A stretch of 64,000 nt of DNA from Marivirga sericea. Its GTDB lineage: Bacteria > Bacteroidota > Bacteroidia > Cytophagales > Cyclobacteriaceae. Where the stretch lies: contig NZ_FXAW01000003.1 in assembly GCF_900177665.1 (NCBI RefSeq), positions 336,655 to 400,654 on the forward strand. The letters run 5' to 3'. Below the pieces are notes generated by a model. It did not search any database and was not told the origin of the DNA. It saw only the letters and a list, made by a program, of their open reading frames with translations. A program made the translations under genes and the position numbers. This document shows, piece after piece, positions 44,123 through 52,208 of this stretch (positions within the stretch are counted from its first letter, which is position 1; every line of letters starts with the position of its first letter).

Positions 44123-44698
44123 TTATACGTTTACTTTTTTAGGTAACAAATGACCTGGAATTATAAAACTTACCGTTACAGATAATGAAAGTAAAAATAG
44201 CTGCGTTTCAAAGCCAAAATAGAAAGCAGCAAAGCCAACTACCATACTAAGATATCCACCAACTGTCAGCGCCTTATATTTAATGATACCTCCAGTGCTG
44301 GCAGTGCCAATACCATATAAAACCATCAAAACAGGATAAATCCCGTTCCAACCTAATGCAGGAGAGGCAAATAAAAACACAAATAATGCGGCTATAAATG
44401 CTTTCCAAACAGATGCGATGGCGCGATCTGTAAAACTAAATACTCTGGCTTTCCTTTTCTTACGACCGAAATAAACAGCATTCACAACCCCTGCTATCGG
44501 CATCGTCAACCACACTAACCAAGCCATTTCAATTCCGAATTGATACTGCAATACATAATGGGCCATTGATGACACCGCTACTGCATAGCCCCACATAAGG
44601 TAGATAAATTTATCTTCGCTGATGTTATATTTAGTATTACTGATCATCTCTGAGATGATGTTCAAACTTTCTTCTACATTTAAATTTTCCTTTTCCAT
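44123..44698 (-). CDS. Integral membrane protein of unknown function, co-encoded with the regulator
   Basis: A 191-residue protein with a soluble N-terminal 30 residues (N-V-E-E-S-L-N-I-I-S-E-M-I) and five to six membrane helices from about residue 33 on. The ATG at 44696-44698 is preceded by AAAGGA and is preferred over a TTG two codons earlier. The N-terminal part resembles proteins that sit with small winged-helix regulators in Bacteroidota. It may hold or inform the regulator at the membrane. No named family is recognised. Confidence 0.7.
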   Translation of the reverse strand: MEKENLNVEESLNIISEMISNTKYNISEDKFIYLMWGYAVAVSSMAHYVLQYQFGIEMAWLVWLTMPIAGVVNAVYFGRKKRKARVFSFTDRAIASVWKAFIAALFVFLFASPALGWNGIYPVLMVLYGIGTASTGGIIKYKALTVGGYLSMVVGFAAFYFGFETQLFLLSLSVTVSFIIPGHLLPKKVNV

Positions 44699-44711
44699 TT
44701 TCAATTATCCT

Positions 44712-45236
44712 TTATAAACTCCCAAAGTTTAGACTTAACTTAACACCGAAATTATTGAGCTCCTGCTGATTCAAAGCGGCATCCGCGTCTAAATAAGCTA
44801 ACCTATAATAAACTCCAGCCGAAATATGCATATAACTATTGACTGAATACCAAAATTTCAGATTAGGCTCAATAAAAAAGAAGCCTTCTTCCAAATCGTC
44901 AATTGCATAACCACCAGAACCAGCCAAAACATCCCCTCCAATTCTTACAGACTCTCTCACTTCATTAAAGTATCCAAACATCATTCCTCCATAACCAATC
45001 GAACTCAACTCTCCATTACTGGTAGCTAATGTATTCGATCCGCCATATCCAGCCCCACCCAAGTAAAAGTTAGAATTGATCACCCAGGCTCCACCACCTC
45101 CTATCAATAATAAATTCCCGCTGTTGGTAAACTCCGATCCGGCATGTACTCCTCCGAACCCACCTTGTGCTTTTGCATTTTCAGAAACCATCACTGAAAA
45201 GCAAATCAAAACCGCAAATAAAAATAGTTTCTTCAT
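44712..45236 (-). CDS. Gly-rich small outer-membrane barrel protein
   Basis: A 174-residue protein with a signal peptide (cleavage after A-K-A) and a Gly-rich, aromatic mature part: A-Q-G-G-F-G-G-V-H-A-G and L-L-L-I-G-G-G-G-A-W-V-I-N. The strand pattern suggests an eight-stranded barrel, ending F-G-V-K-L-S-L-N-F-G-S-L. It is the first gene of the unit that includes the membrane protein and the winged-helix regulator. A perfect promoter and palindrome (45260-45291) precede it. Function unknown. Confidence 0.65.
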   Translation of the reverse strand: MKKLFLFAVLICFSVMVSENAKAQGGFGGVHAGSEFTNSGNLLLIGGGGAWVINSNFYLGGAGYGGSNTLATSNGELSSIGYGGMMFGYFNEVRESVRIGGDVLAGSGGYAIDDLEEGFFFIEPNLKFWYSVNSYMHISAGVYYRLAYLDADAALNQQELNNFGVKLSLNFGSL

Positions 45237-45259
45237 GGTTCAATAATTTGTTGACAATA

Positions 45260-45291
45260 CAAATGTAATTTAGTTTATTTTATAAACCAAA
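45260..45291 (-). promoter_or_regulatory. Perfect Bacteroidota promoter covered by palindrome copy 1
   Basis: TTTG and TACATTTG (45260-45267) stand 20 bp apart on the minus strand, the ideal -33/-7 layout. A palindrome with arms TTTGGTTTAT and ATAAACTAAA around AAA (9 of 10 positions, 45269-45291) covers the -33 box and most of the spacer. A regulator bound there would exclude the polymerase. Confidence 0.7.
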
Positions 45292-45448
45292 TTATAATGC
45301 AAATAAATAATAAGATTTCAGCTATTGCCTATTAGTACGTATAGTATTATTTAAGACTATTTCTAGAAAAAAAGTACTATTGTGAGATGTGAAAAAAATT
45401 ACAAATATTAATCAATTGACGCAATCATGAGATGAAAGAGGGATATGT

Positions 45449-45934
45449 TTAAGCGATTTTCTTAAGGAGATTCCAAAGCATCAGCTTTTTGGATGTATCT
45501 TTATTTAGCTCAGTCAAATCGTGTGCGTATATGGCACTACCCTTATTGATTTTTAATATTTGGTACTCCGATGATTGGACATACTGATTATGAAAAGAAA
45601 GGAACAATTTTAAATCTTGTATCGATTTTAACTGCTCAGGATGATCATGAATAATTTCATATTGACCCTCCTCAATTTTGATAGCATTTAGTAATTTTTT
45701 TAACGTCTCTCCCTCCTTTTCTCCTAAATCTTGATGAACTAGAATTACTATTTCCTTGTGCACTACCGGAGCTTTTTCTATAGAAGTATTCAGTTCAATT
45801 TGCGGTTCTTCGACTTTTTGCTTTGCAAGAGCATCGCTATCTACATTATAATCAATTTTCTTGTCTTCCTCTTGAAAAACAAAAAGCTGATCACCTTCAA
45901 ATATACCAGGCAAATATTCTTCCTCGATATCCAT
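45449..45934 (-). CDS. Small protein resembling DNA polymerase III psi subunit (HolD)
   Basis: A 161-residue acidic protein of unknown family. By eye its second half follows the layout of E. coli HolD: I-V-I-L-V-H-Q-D-L (HolD L-V-M-V-A-N-D-L), L-L-N-A-I-K-I, then D-L-T-E-L-N-K-D-T-S-K-K-L-M-L-W-N-L-L (HolD A-L-T-D-L-R-A-N-P-T-A-R-A-A-L-W-Q-Q-I). The N-terminus E-E-Y-L-P-G-I-F-E-G-D-Q-L-F-V-F could be the clamp-loader-binding peptide. The ATG overlaps the thioesterase stop by one base. The psi assignment is inference from pattern, not a search. Confidence 0.5.
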   Translation of the reverse strand: MDIEEEYLPGIFEGDQLFVFQEEDKKIDYNVDSDALAKQKVEEPQIELNTSIEKAPVVHKEIVILVHQDLGEKEGETLKKLLNAIKIEEGQYEIIHDHPEQLKSIQDLKLFLSFHNQYVQSSEYQILKINKGSAIYAHDLTELNKDTSKKLMLWNLLKKIA

Positions 45935-46458
45935 TATTCATCCAATTTAAAAATAGATTTCAATTCTGTCGCTTCTTCAGGCTTCATTCGCTTACCCAGT
46001 ACCAATCGTAATTGTCGTCTTCTCAAGGCGCCATCAAAAAGCTCTTGTTCCTCTTCAGTTTCTGGCACTAATTCTGGAACATCGATGGGTCTACCAGACT
46101 GATCAACCGCTACAAAAGTAAAGAAAGCGGAATTAGAAGGATATTTTTTTCCAGAAGGAATATTTTCTCCTTTTACCACAATATGAACCTCCACAGAAGA
46201 ACTAAAAGCTCTCGTTACTTTAGCTTCCAAGGTCACGACATCCCCTAACGCAATTGGGTGTTGAAAAGAAATATTATCCACAGAGGCAGTAACCACAATT
46301 CTATTACAATGCTTCTGAGCAGTTATAGCAGAAACAATATCCATCCAATGCATCAATCTGCCTCCCATTAAATTATTAAGAGGATTTGTATCATTGGGTA
46401 ACACCAATTCCGTCATAATGGTATAAGTGTCTTTTGGGTTCTTTGCTTGTTTTGCCAT
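45934..46458 (-). CDS. Acyl-CoA thioesterase, hotdog fold
   Basis: A 174-residue cytoplasmic thioesterase. L-V-L-P-N-D-T-N-P-L-N-N-L-M-G-G-R-L-M-H-W-M-D near residues 18-40 carries the catalytic Asn and Asp typical of the YciA/BACH group. V-V-T-A-S-V-D-N-I-S-F near 55-65 follows. It hydrolyses acyl-CoA to free acid and CoA. A -7 element (46477-46484) lies 19 bp upstream. Its stop overlaps the start of the psi-like gene by one base. Confidence 0.92.
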   Translation of the reverse strand: MAKQAKNPKDTYTIMTELVLPNDTNPLNNLMGGRLMHWMDIVSAITAQKHCNRIVVTASVDNISFQHPIALGDVVTLEAKVTRAFSSSVEVHIVVKGENIPSGKKYPSNSAFFTFVAVDQSGRPIDVPELVPETEEEQELFDGALRRRQLRLVLGKRMKPEEATELKSIFKLDE

Positions 46459-46476
46459 AATTATTCTGATTTATTG

Positions 46477-46484
46477 CAAAGATA
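46477..46484 (-). promoter_or_regulatory. -7 element of the thioesterase/psi-like operon
   Basis: TATCTTTG on the minus strand matches TAnnTTTG, 18 bp before the ATG; the predicted leader is very short. Confidence 0.5.
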
Positions 46485-46645
46485 AAACATAGATAGCAAA
46501 ACGACTTCCTATTAGGTAGAATAACTCTTCAAAAACAACATCTTGCTTAATAAATAAAATCATGATTTTGTATTACATCTAAATTCCTTTTTTTTAAATT
46601 CACTTGTAAAGGTATATTTAAATAGAATAAAAAAATACAGCCTCC

Positions 46646-47833
46646 ATGAAACTGGAAGAAAGAGATTGGACAATCCCCCTTATTTATTTATTTACAGGTA
46701 TTATATGGATTGGTTTAAGTGATGAACTGCTCTTTTATTTTGCTGAAAGATTTATTTTGGATTCGGATACTACTAATACAATTAGTCAATGGAAAGGCTT
46801 TTTCTATGTTATACTGACTACTTTCCTGTTGTACTATTTAATTAAAAGAAAAACAAAAACCCTAGAATCTGTAAAGAATGACTTTAGAAGGTTATTTCAG
46901 GAGAACCCAAATCCCATGTATATCTTTGAAATCAATAGCCAAGATATTTTACTAGCTAATAAAGCTGCTGGAAATCAATATGGTTACTTTTCAAAAGAGT
47001 TGAGTCAGTTAAATCTTAAGGACTTAAGGCCTTCATCAGAAGTGGGAAAGCTACAAATACATCTACAAAACTTAAAAGAAGACTTTGCTGATAGCGGTGA
47101 GTGGCTACATCGAGACAGATTTGGAAATCACTTTTACGTCAATATCTATTCTCATAAAACTTTATATAAAGACAGAGAATGCAGATTAGTCAATGCCATC
47201 AACATTAATAAAAAGATATTGGCAGAATTGGAGCGAGAAAATTTTGAAAGAGCTTTAGATAAAGCTGCTTCAGTTTCTATAACTAATATCACAGGAAATA
47301 TAGAAGAAGTTAATAGTGAATTCTGCCGGGTAAGCGGCTACCAGCAAAATGAGTTAATTGGGAAACCGATTGAAATTTTAGAGTCAGGATTTCATGACTC
47401 AAAATTCTGGAATGACATGTGGGCGAAAATCAAAGCTGGCCAGATTTGGAGGGCAGATTTGAAAAATAAAAATAAAGAAGGACATTGCTATTGGGTAGAT
47501 ATTGTAATCAGTCCGATAAAAAATCATGAAGGCAAAATATATAAATTCATGTCGATCAGCTATGACATCACCGAAAAGAAAGACTTAGAAATAAATCAGC
47601 AAAAGCTCCTAGATGACTTCACTGAATATGCCTTTCAAACCTCCCATGAGCTTCGCGGTCCTTTAACCAGTATGATGGGACTGGCAGGCCTTTTTGAACG
47701 ATATGAAGATCCCGCTTATCTAGTCGCAAAATTAAAATCAACAGCGCAACAAATGGATGTTGTGATAAGAAAAATGAATGACAGCTTAAGTCGAACTGCC
47801 TTAGACTTAATTCTAAAAAAAAGAGACCACTAA
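46646..47833 (+). CDS. PAS-domain membrane sensor with kinase dimerisation motif but no ATPase domain
   Basis: A 395-residue protein: two N-terminal membrane helices (about 10-30 and 52-70), a PAS domain (about 75-190), a second PAS/PAC (about 200-310, with I-T-G-N-I-E-E-V-N-S-E-F and F-M-S-I-S-Y-D-I-T-E-K-K), then the histidine-kinase dimerisation motif T-S-H-E-L-R-G-P-L-T-S-M-M near 333-345. The reading frame ends at residue 395, and no N-, G1- or G2-boxes of a HATPase domain follow. It overlaps the convergent neighbour by 4 bp, so it appears naturally short. Confidence 0.85.
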   Translation: MKLEERDWTIPLIYLFTGIIWIGLSDELLFYFAERFILDSDTTNTISQWKGFFYVILTTFLLYYLIKRKTKTLESVKNDFRRLFQENPNPMYIFEINSQDILLANKAAGNQYGYFSKELSQLNLKDLRPSSEVGKLQIHLQNLKEDFADSGEWLHRDRFGNHFYVNIYSHKTLYKDRECRLVNAININKKILAELERENFERALDKAASVSITNITGNIEEVNSEFCRVSGYQQNELIGKPIEILESGFHDSKFWNDMWAKIKAGQIWRADLKNKNKEGHCYWVDIVISPIKNHEGKIYKFMSISYDITEKKDLEINQQKLLDDFTEYAFQTSHELRGPLTSMMGLAGLFERYEDPAYLVAKLKSTAQQMDVVIRKMNDSLSRTALDLILKKRDH

Positions 47834-48198
47834 TCCTCGGGATAGGGGACGTAAACGAAACTCGTCATATCAGTATCTATGACAAATAAACAGCAAAATT
47901 CATCAGGATTCTTATAGGCTTTTTTGAATTCTTCTATCTTATCTTCATCCACTATTTTTCTTTGAACAAACTCATCCAAATAAGTAATGAAATAATTCCA
48001 GGTTAAATTTAGCTCCCCTGCCCCGATCAACACTTGTCCTATAGGCTGTTCTGTTTTACAAATAGGAAAGATTGGGAATTCCGAAAATCCCTGCTTTCTT
48101 ACTGCATAAGAAGCTTCTTTAAGCGTTTCTGAAATCGCCACAAAATCTTCGGTTATTGTACCTAAGTATTTTCCGTTTAATTCCGGGTTATTATCCAT
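47830..48198 (-). CDS. Small soluble protein of unknown function
   Basis: A 122-residue acidic cytoplasmic protein without signal or membrane segment. It contains S-E-F-P-I-F-P-I-C-K-T-E-Q-P-I-G-Q near residues 38-54, and the end F-V-I-D-T-D-M-T-S-F-V-Y-V-P-Y-P-E-D. I cannot name the family; it looks conserved because the stop is convergent with a neighbour and the start lies 15 bp from radC's stop on the same strand. It may be translated with radC or alone. Confidence 0.65.
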   Translation of the reverse strand: MDNNPELNGKYLGTITEDFVAISETLKEASYAVRKQGFSEFPIFPICKTEQPIGQVLIGAGELNLTWNYFITYLDEFVQRKIVDEDKIEEFKKAYKNPDEFCCLFVIDTDMTSFVYVPYPED

Positions 48199-48213
48199 AA
48201 TCTATTCATCAAT

Positions 48214-48918
48214 TTAAAGCATTGCCTCATCAGCAAAACTGTAGTACTTATCTTCTGCAAAAATAATATGATCCAGTACAGGAATATCTAACAAGAGTCC
48301 ACTTTCTTTCATTTTCCTAGTCAGACGAACGTCCTGCTCACTTGGGTTTCGGTTGCCTGAAGGGTGGTTGTGTGCAAGTATTAAGGCTGAAGCCATTTGA
48401 TCAATAGCTTCCTTATAAATTATTTTAACATCTGCAACGGTTCCTGAAATCCCACCACTGCTGACTCTCTTCATTCTGATTACTCTATTGGCTCTATTCA
48501 GCATGATGACCCAAAATTCCTCATGATGCAAATCCAGCATAACCGATTTTAATAAATCATACGCATCTTGCGAACTAACAATTTTAGGCTTCTCCTGAAC
48601 GGTAGATTCCTTCCTTCTTCTTCCCAGCTCTAAAGCGGCAATAATTGAAATAGCTTTTGCTTGCCCAATCCCCTTAAATCTTGTCAATTCTTTTACTGAG
48701 AACTTTGCCAAATGGTTTAAATCGTTATTAACATCTGACAATATGTTTTTACCTACGTCAATAGCCGATAAAGACTGCGTTCCTGAACCTATCAAAATGG
48801 CTACTAGTTCAGCATCAGACAGGACACTACGCCCGTGCGTTAATAACTTTTCTCTTGGTCTATCAGCTTCGGCCCAGCTTTTGATGCTAGATATCGCTGA
48901 ATACTGTTCGTCTTTCAT
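48214..48918 (-). CDS. radC: RadC family JAB-domain protein
   Basis: A 234-residue protein: N-terminal helix-hairpin-helix region (L-T-R-F-K-G-I-G-Q-A-K-A near 75-86) and a JAMM metalloprotease-like domain with the zinc motif L-A-H-N-H-P-S-G-N near 182-190 and the following Asp in D-V-R-L-T-R. The biochemical role of RadC is unsettled despite its old name in DNA repair. I use the ATG at 48918 (M-K-D-E-Q-Y); an upstream in-frame start at 48957 adds an unlikely hydrophobic peptide. Confidence 0.92.
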   Translation of the reverse strand: MKDEQYSAISSIKSWAEADRPREKLLTHGRSVLSDAELVAILIGSGTQSLSAIDVGKNILSDVNNDLNHLAKFSVKELTRFKGIGQAKAISIIAALELGRRRKESTVQEKPKIVSSQDAYDLLKSVMLDLHHEEFWVIMLNRANRVIRMKRVSSGGISGTVADVKIIYKEAIDQMASALILAHNHPSGNRNPSEQDVRLTRKMKESGLLLDIPVLDHIIFAEDKYYSFADEAML

Positions 48919-48981
48919 TTGGGTTTTACCTTTAAGGTTGAAAAAATAAATCCCCAAAAGTTATAAAAATTAGCATAAACT

Positions 48982-49012
48982 AAAAAAGCCTCAACTGACT
49001 GAGTTGAGGCTT
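48982..49012 (-). terminator. Rho-independent terminator of rpsT
   Basis: A perfect 11-bp stem (AAGCCTCAACT with AGTTGAGGCTT, 5-nt loop) runs into six T residues on the minus strand, 22 bp after the rpsT stop codon. Confidence 0.88.
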
Positions 49013-49034
49013 AAGACTAATATCTTAGAATCTC

Positions 49035-49289
49035 TTACGCTAATTTAGCTACGAACTTCGCTAATTTAGACTTGTTATTATCCGCCTTTTTCTTGTGGAT
49101 AATATTCTTTTTCGCTAATCTGTCTAACATTGAAGTTACAGTTTTCAAAAGATCTTCAGCTTGCGCTTTATCTTCTGTAGCTCTCAATCTACGGATATAA
49201 GTTCTCGTAGTTTTAGCTTGATATCTGTTTCTCAAACGTTTTGCTGCACTTGAGCGAATTCTTTTTAATGCTGACTTGTGATTTGCCAT
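49035..49289 (-). CDS. rpsT: 30S ribosomal protein S20
   Basis: An 84-residue basic protein that binds 16S rRNA in the small subunit. M-A-N-H-K-S-A-L-K-R-I-R-S at the start, R-L-R-N-R-Y-Q-A-K near 19-27 and N-I-I-H-K-K-K-A near 61-68 are the usual S20 signature. The gene is a single unit with perfect promoter and terminator, as is common for rpsT. Confidence 0.96.
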   Translation of the reverse strand: MANHKSALKRIRSSAAKRLRNRYQAKTTRTYIRRLRATEDKAQAEDLLKTVTSMLDRLAKKNIIHKKKADNNKSKLAKFVAKLA

Positions 49290-49334
49290 ATTGATTTATA
49301 TCTAATGAATTTCTTGCTATCTTTTTAAGGACTG

Positions 49335-49366
49335 CAAATTTAAAAGAATTTGTTTTACTAAACAAA
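49335..49366 (-). promoter_or_regulatory. Perfect promoter of rpsT
   Basis: On the minus strand TTTG (49363-49366) and TAAATTTG (49335-49342) are 20 bp apart, the full Bacteroidota -33/-7 consensus with ideal spacing. The leader is about 45 nt. Confidence 0.75.
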
Positions 49367-49558
49367 GCCAATTCGTTTTTATCATTATTTATTTTGCGAA
49401 ATAGTAATAAAAACGATCAAATAAGTGGTTGTCTCACCTTAAAGTCTTACAAAAGTACGATTAAATATTGACAACTCCTGCTTATAACAAGAATGTGCTT
49501 CATTGTTTTTTCACTTACAAATTTATATTTTAGACTCTGAATCAGCCAAAATCATAAG

Positions 49559-50542
49559 ATGAAATCTATCCCTCTGATATTATTCATTCTAGTTCTATTC
49601 ATTTCAATATTCTCTTTTCAGTTCAAAACTAAACCGAATTGGGGGTTCTTTGCTCATCAAAAAATCAATAGAATGGCTGTTTTCAGACTTCCTCCTGAAA
49701 TGATTAGGTTCTACAAACATCATGTTCAATACATAACAGAAAATGCCGTCAACCCTGACAGAAGACGATATGCGGTAGATTATGAAGCACCTAGACATTA
49801 TATCGATTTGGACGTTTATGGCGACAGTGCAGTTTATAAAATGCCACGCTATTGGAATGATGCAGTCGAAAGATTTAGCGAAGACACTTTGCAAGCTTAT
49901 GGAATCGTTCCCTGGCACGTGAATTTCGTTACCTATCAACTGACAGAAGCCTTTAAAGAAAACAATGCAAAGGATATTCTAAGATATTCTGCGGATCTTG
50001 GCCATTACATTGCAGATGCTAATGTTCCTTTGCACACTACTGAAAACTATAACGGACAATTAACGGGGCAATATGGAATTCACGGATTTTGGGAGTCACG
50101 CTTACCGGAGCTTTATTCAGCCAATTATGATTTCTTTATTGGGAAAGCAGAGTATGTTGAAAATACTCAATTGGCCATTTGGGAAGCTGTGAAAGATGCT
50201 CACCTAGCCTTAGATTCCGTCTTTAAATTTGAAAAAATGCTGACAGAGAAAATGGCTGATGATCGAAAATTTAGCTCTGAATTGAGAGGTAATGTAAATG
50301 TAAAAGTCTATTCAAGAGATTTCTCAAAAGCCTATCATACGATGTTGGGTGGACAAGTGGAAAGACGAATGCGAAATTCCATAAAAATGGTAGGAGATTA
50401 TTGGTTTACGGCTTGGGTAAATGCCGGACAGCCCAATTTGGATTTACTAATTGAAGAAAAGGCTATTTTCAGTAAGGAAGAATTCATCTCCCCCGGGTCT
50501 TCTAAAATACTAAGGCAACATGAGAGTGGCGTAAAAAATTAA
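49559..50542 (+). CDS. Zinc-dependent phospholipase C/nuclease-fold protein
   Basis: A 327-residue secreted protein. After a hydrophobic N-terminus (residues 4-22) comes N-W-G-F-F-A-H-Q-K-I-N-R, where Trp28 and His33 resemble the first zinc ligands of the phospholipase C/S1-P1 fold. Further ligand-type residues are H-Y-I-D-L-D near 81-86, D-L-G-H-Y-I-A-D near 146-153, and G-I-H-G-F-W-E-S near 174-181. The fold holds three zinc ions and cleaves phosphodiesters. Whether this protein acts on lipids or nucleic acids is not clear from sequence. Single gene with its own terminator hairpin. Confidence 0.85.
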   Translation: MKSIPLILFILVLFISIFSFQFKTKPNWGFFAHQKINRMAVFRLPPEMIRFYKHHVQYITENAVNPDRRRYAVDYEAPRHYIDLDVYGDSAVYKMPRYWNDAVERFSEDTLQAYGIVPWHVNFVTYQLTEAFKENNAKDILRYSADLGHYIADANVPLHTTENYNGQLTGQYGIHGFWESRLPELYSANYDFFIGKAEYVENTQLAIWEAVKDAHLALDSVFKFEKMLTEKMADDRKFSSELRGNVNVKVYSRDFSKAYHTMLGGQVERRMRNSIKMVGDYWFTAWVNAGQPNLDLLIEEKAIFSKEEFISPGSSKILRQHESGVKN

Positions 50543-50544
50543 GG

Positions 50545-50572
50545 AAGGCATTAGTTAGGATACTAATGCCTT
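50545..50572. terminator. Hairpin terminator between convergent genes
   Basis: A perfect 11-bp stem (AAGGCATTAGT with ACTAATGCCTT, 6-nt loop) lies between the convergent phospholipase-like and HtrA genes. T-rich sequence on the plus side is short, so it can serve both strands weakly. Confidence 0.65.
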
Positions 50573-50586
50573 ATTTAATTCTCAGT

Positions 50587-52032
50587 TTAAAAATAAAAAG
50601 AGTAATAGCCCTTCACACCCTTTTTATTAACGCCTTGAACGACTACTTTTCCTTTTATGGATTCTAATGTGTCCGATAATTCTTTAGGATTATCTACTTC
50701 ATTACCATTGATGGCAGTGATGATAAAGCCTTCATCAATATTCAACCTTTTGAAAAATCCGTTTTTGACATCCACAACTCGAACTCCATTATTGATATCT
50801 AATAAATTTCTCTCCACCATCGGAACACTTTCGAATTCAACCCCCAATGACTTGGAAAAATAAACATCTCTTTTCAATAACTCAGTGGTATTTTCGCTAT
50901 TGGTCAAAATCAATTCCTTTTGAATTCTTTTCCCATTTCTATCAATTGTTAAATACAGTTTATCACCTGGAGAAAGCATGCTAAGCTTTTCTTCAAATTC
51001 TGAATGCGTACTGATATCTTCCCCATTAAACTCCCGGATGATATCCCCCTTCTGAAGATTTACTTTATTAGCGGCACCTTTTTCTTGAATATAGCTAACG
51101 ACTACTCCATCTAAATCTTCAGTATTTAATTTATCAGCAATTTCTGTTGAAAGACTCGCTACCTCTGCCCCCAAAAAGGCTTTTTGTACCATTCCATATT
51201 CAATTATATCAGTAGCTATTTTCTTGGCAATGTCAATAGGCACAGCAAATCCATATCCAGCATAAGAGCCCGTTCTAGATAAAATAGCAGTATTGATCCC
51301 TACCAATTCTCCTCTCGGATTCACCAATGCTCCACCGCTGTTTCCCGGATTAATGGCAGCATCAGTTTGAATAAAGGATTCAATTGGAAAGTTACTCTTC
51401 AGAATATTGAGTTCCCTTCCTTTTGCACTTACAATACCAGCCGTTACAGTGGAGGTTAAATTGAAAGGATTACCGACAGCCAAAACCCAAGAACCCACTT
51501 TCAAATCCTTAGATGAACCAATGGAGATGGCTGGTAGATCTGTCTCATTAATTTTCAAAACAGCTAAATCTGTTGATGGATCTCTCCCAACGAGGCTTGC
51601 TTTATAGGTTTTCTTTTTTCTCACCACTTCTATTTCATCTGCTCCTTCAATTACATGGTTATTGGTAATTATATAGCCATCAGATTTAAAAATTACACCT
51701 GAACCAGAACCTACTTGTTGCATGCTTCCGCTTCCTCCAAGCCATAAATCTAACCATGAGCTTCTACCATAAGATTCTGAAACGGTTTTAATATAAACTA
51801 CGCTTTCACGACTATTTTTCGAAGCCTCCACGAAATCTATATCAGGAATAGAGGCTACAGGATTAGAATGATCTTCTTCAAAATTCTGATTATTAACGTT
51901 ACTTACCGGTGTCTGAAAAGCAGCTTCTCCTATATTCAGTTTTTGATTCAGATCGGTTACATGAACAATCAATAAAGCTCCAATAACTCCACCTACAAAT
52001 GCACTGATTGTTGTTTTCAAAATTTGATTCAT
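50587..52032 (-). CDS. DegP/HtrA-type periplasmic serine protease
   Basis: A 481-residue protease with an N-terminal membrane anchor or signal (about residues 7-25). The trypsin-like triad is His in T-N-N-H-V-I-E near 125, Asp in D-P-S-T-D-L-A near 158, and Ser in N-P-G-N-S-G-G-A near 233. Two PDZ domains follow (about 290-370 and 390-480). It degrades or refolds damaged envelope proteins. It stands alone with convergent phospholipase-like gene downstream. Confidence 0.93.
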   Translation of the reverse strand: MNQILKTTISAFVGGVIGALLIVHVTDLNQKLNIGEAAFQTPVSNVNNQNFEEDHSNPVASIPDIDFVEASKNSRESVVYIKTVSESYGRSSWLDLWLGGSGSMQQVGSGSGVIFKSDGYIITNNHVIEGADEIEVVRKKKTYKASLVGRDPSTDLAVLKINETDLPAISIGSSKDLKVGSWVLAVGNPFNLTSTVTAGIVSAKGRELNILKSNFPIESFIQTDAAINPGNSGGALVNPRGELVGINTAILSRTGSYAGYGFAVPIDIAKKIATDIIEYGMVQKAFLGAEVASLSTEIADKLNTEDLDGVVVSYIQEKGAANKVNLQKGDIIREFNGEDISTHSEFEEKLSMLSPGDKLYLTIDRNGKRIQKELILTNSENTTELLKRDVYFSKSLGVEFESVPMVERNLLDINNGVRVVDVKNGFFKRLNIDEGFIITAINGNEVDNPKELSDTLESIKGKVVVQGVNKKGVKGYYSFYF

Positions 52033-52145
52033 AATCTGTTTATTTAATCTAATATCTTGGTAAAGATTTTTTATGCCATATATTGTGCAAAATGTTTACG
52101 AAAAATAAATTCATTCAGTTCAGTCTCTGCAAAAAAAGTTAACAT

Positions 52146-52175
52146 AAAAAAACGGCAGCCCAAAAAGACCACCGT
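52146..52175 (-). terminator. Rho-independent terminator of the outer-membrane receptor gene
   Basis: On the minus strand ACGGTGGTC pairs, with some G-T pairs, to GGGCTGCCGT around five T residues and runs into a seven-T tract. It lies 34 bp beyond the stop at 52209. Confidence 0.65.
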
Positions 52176-52208
52176 ATCACATATTTAATTGTTAACCTAA
52201 ACTGTGTA

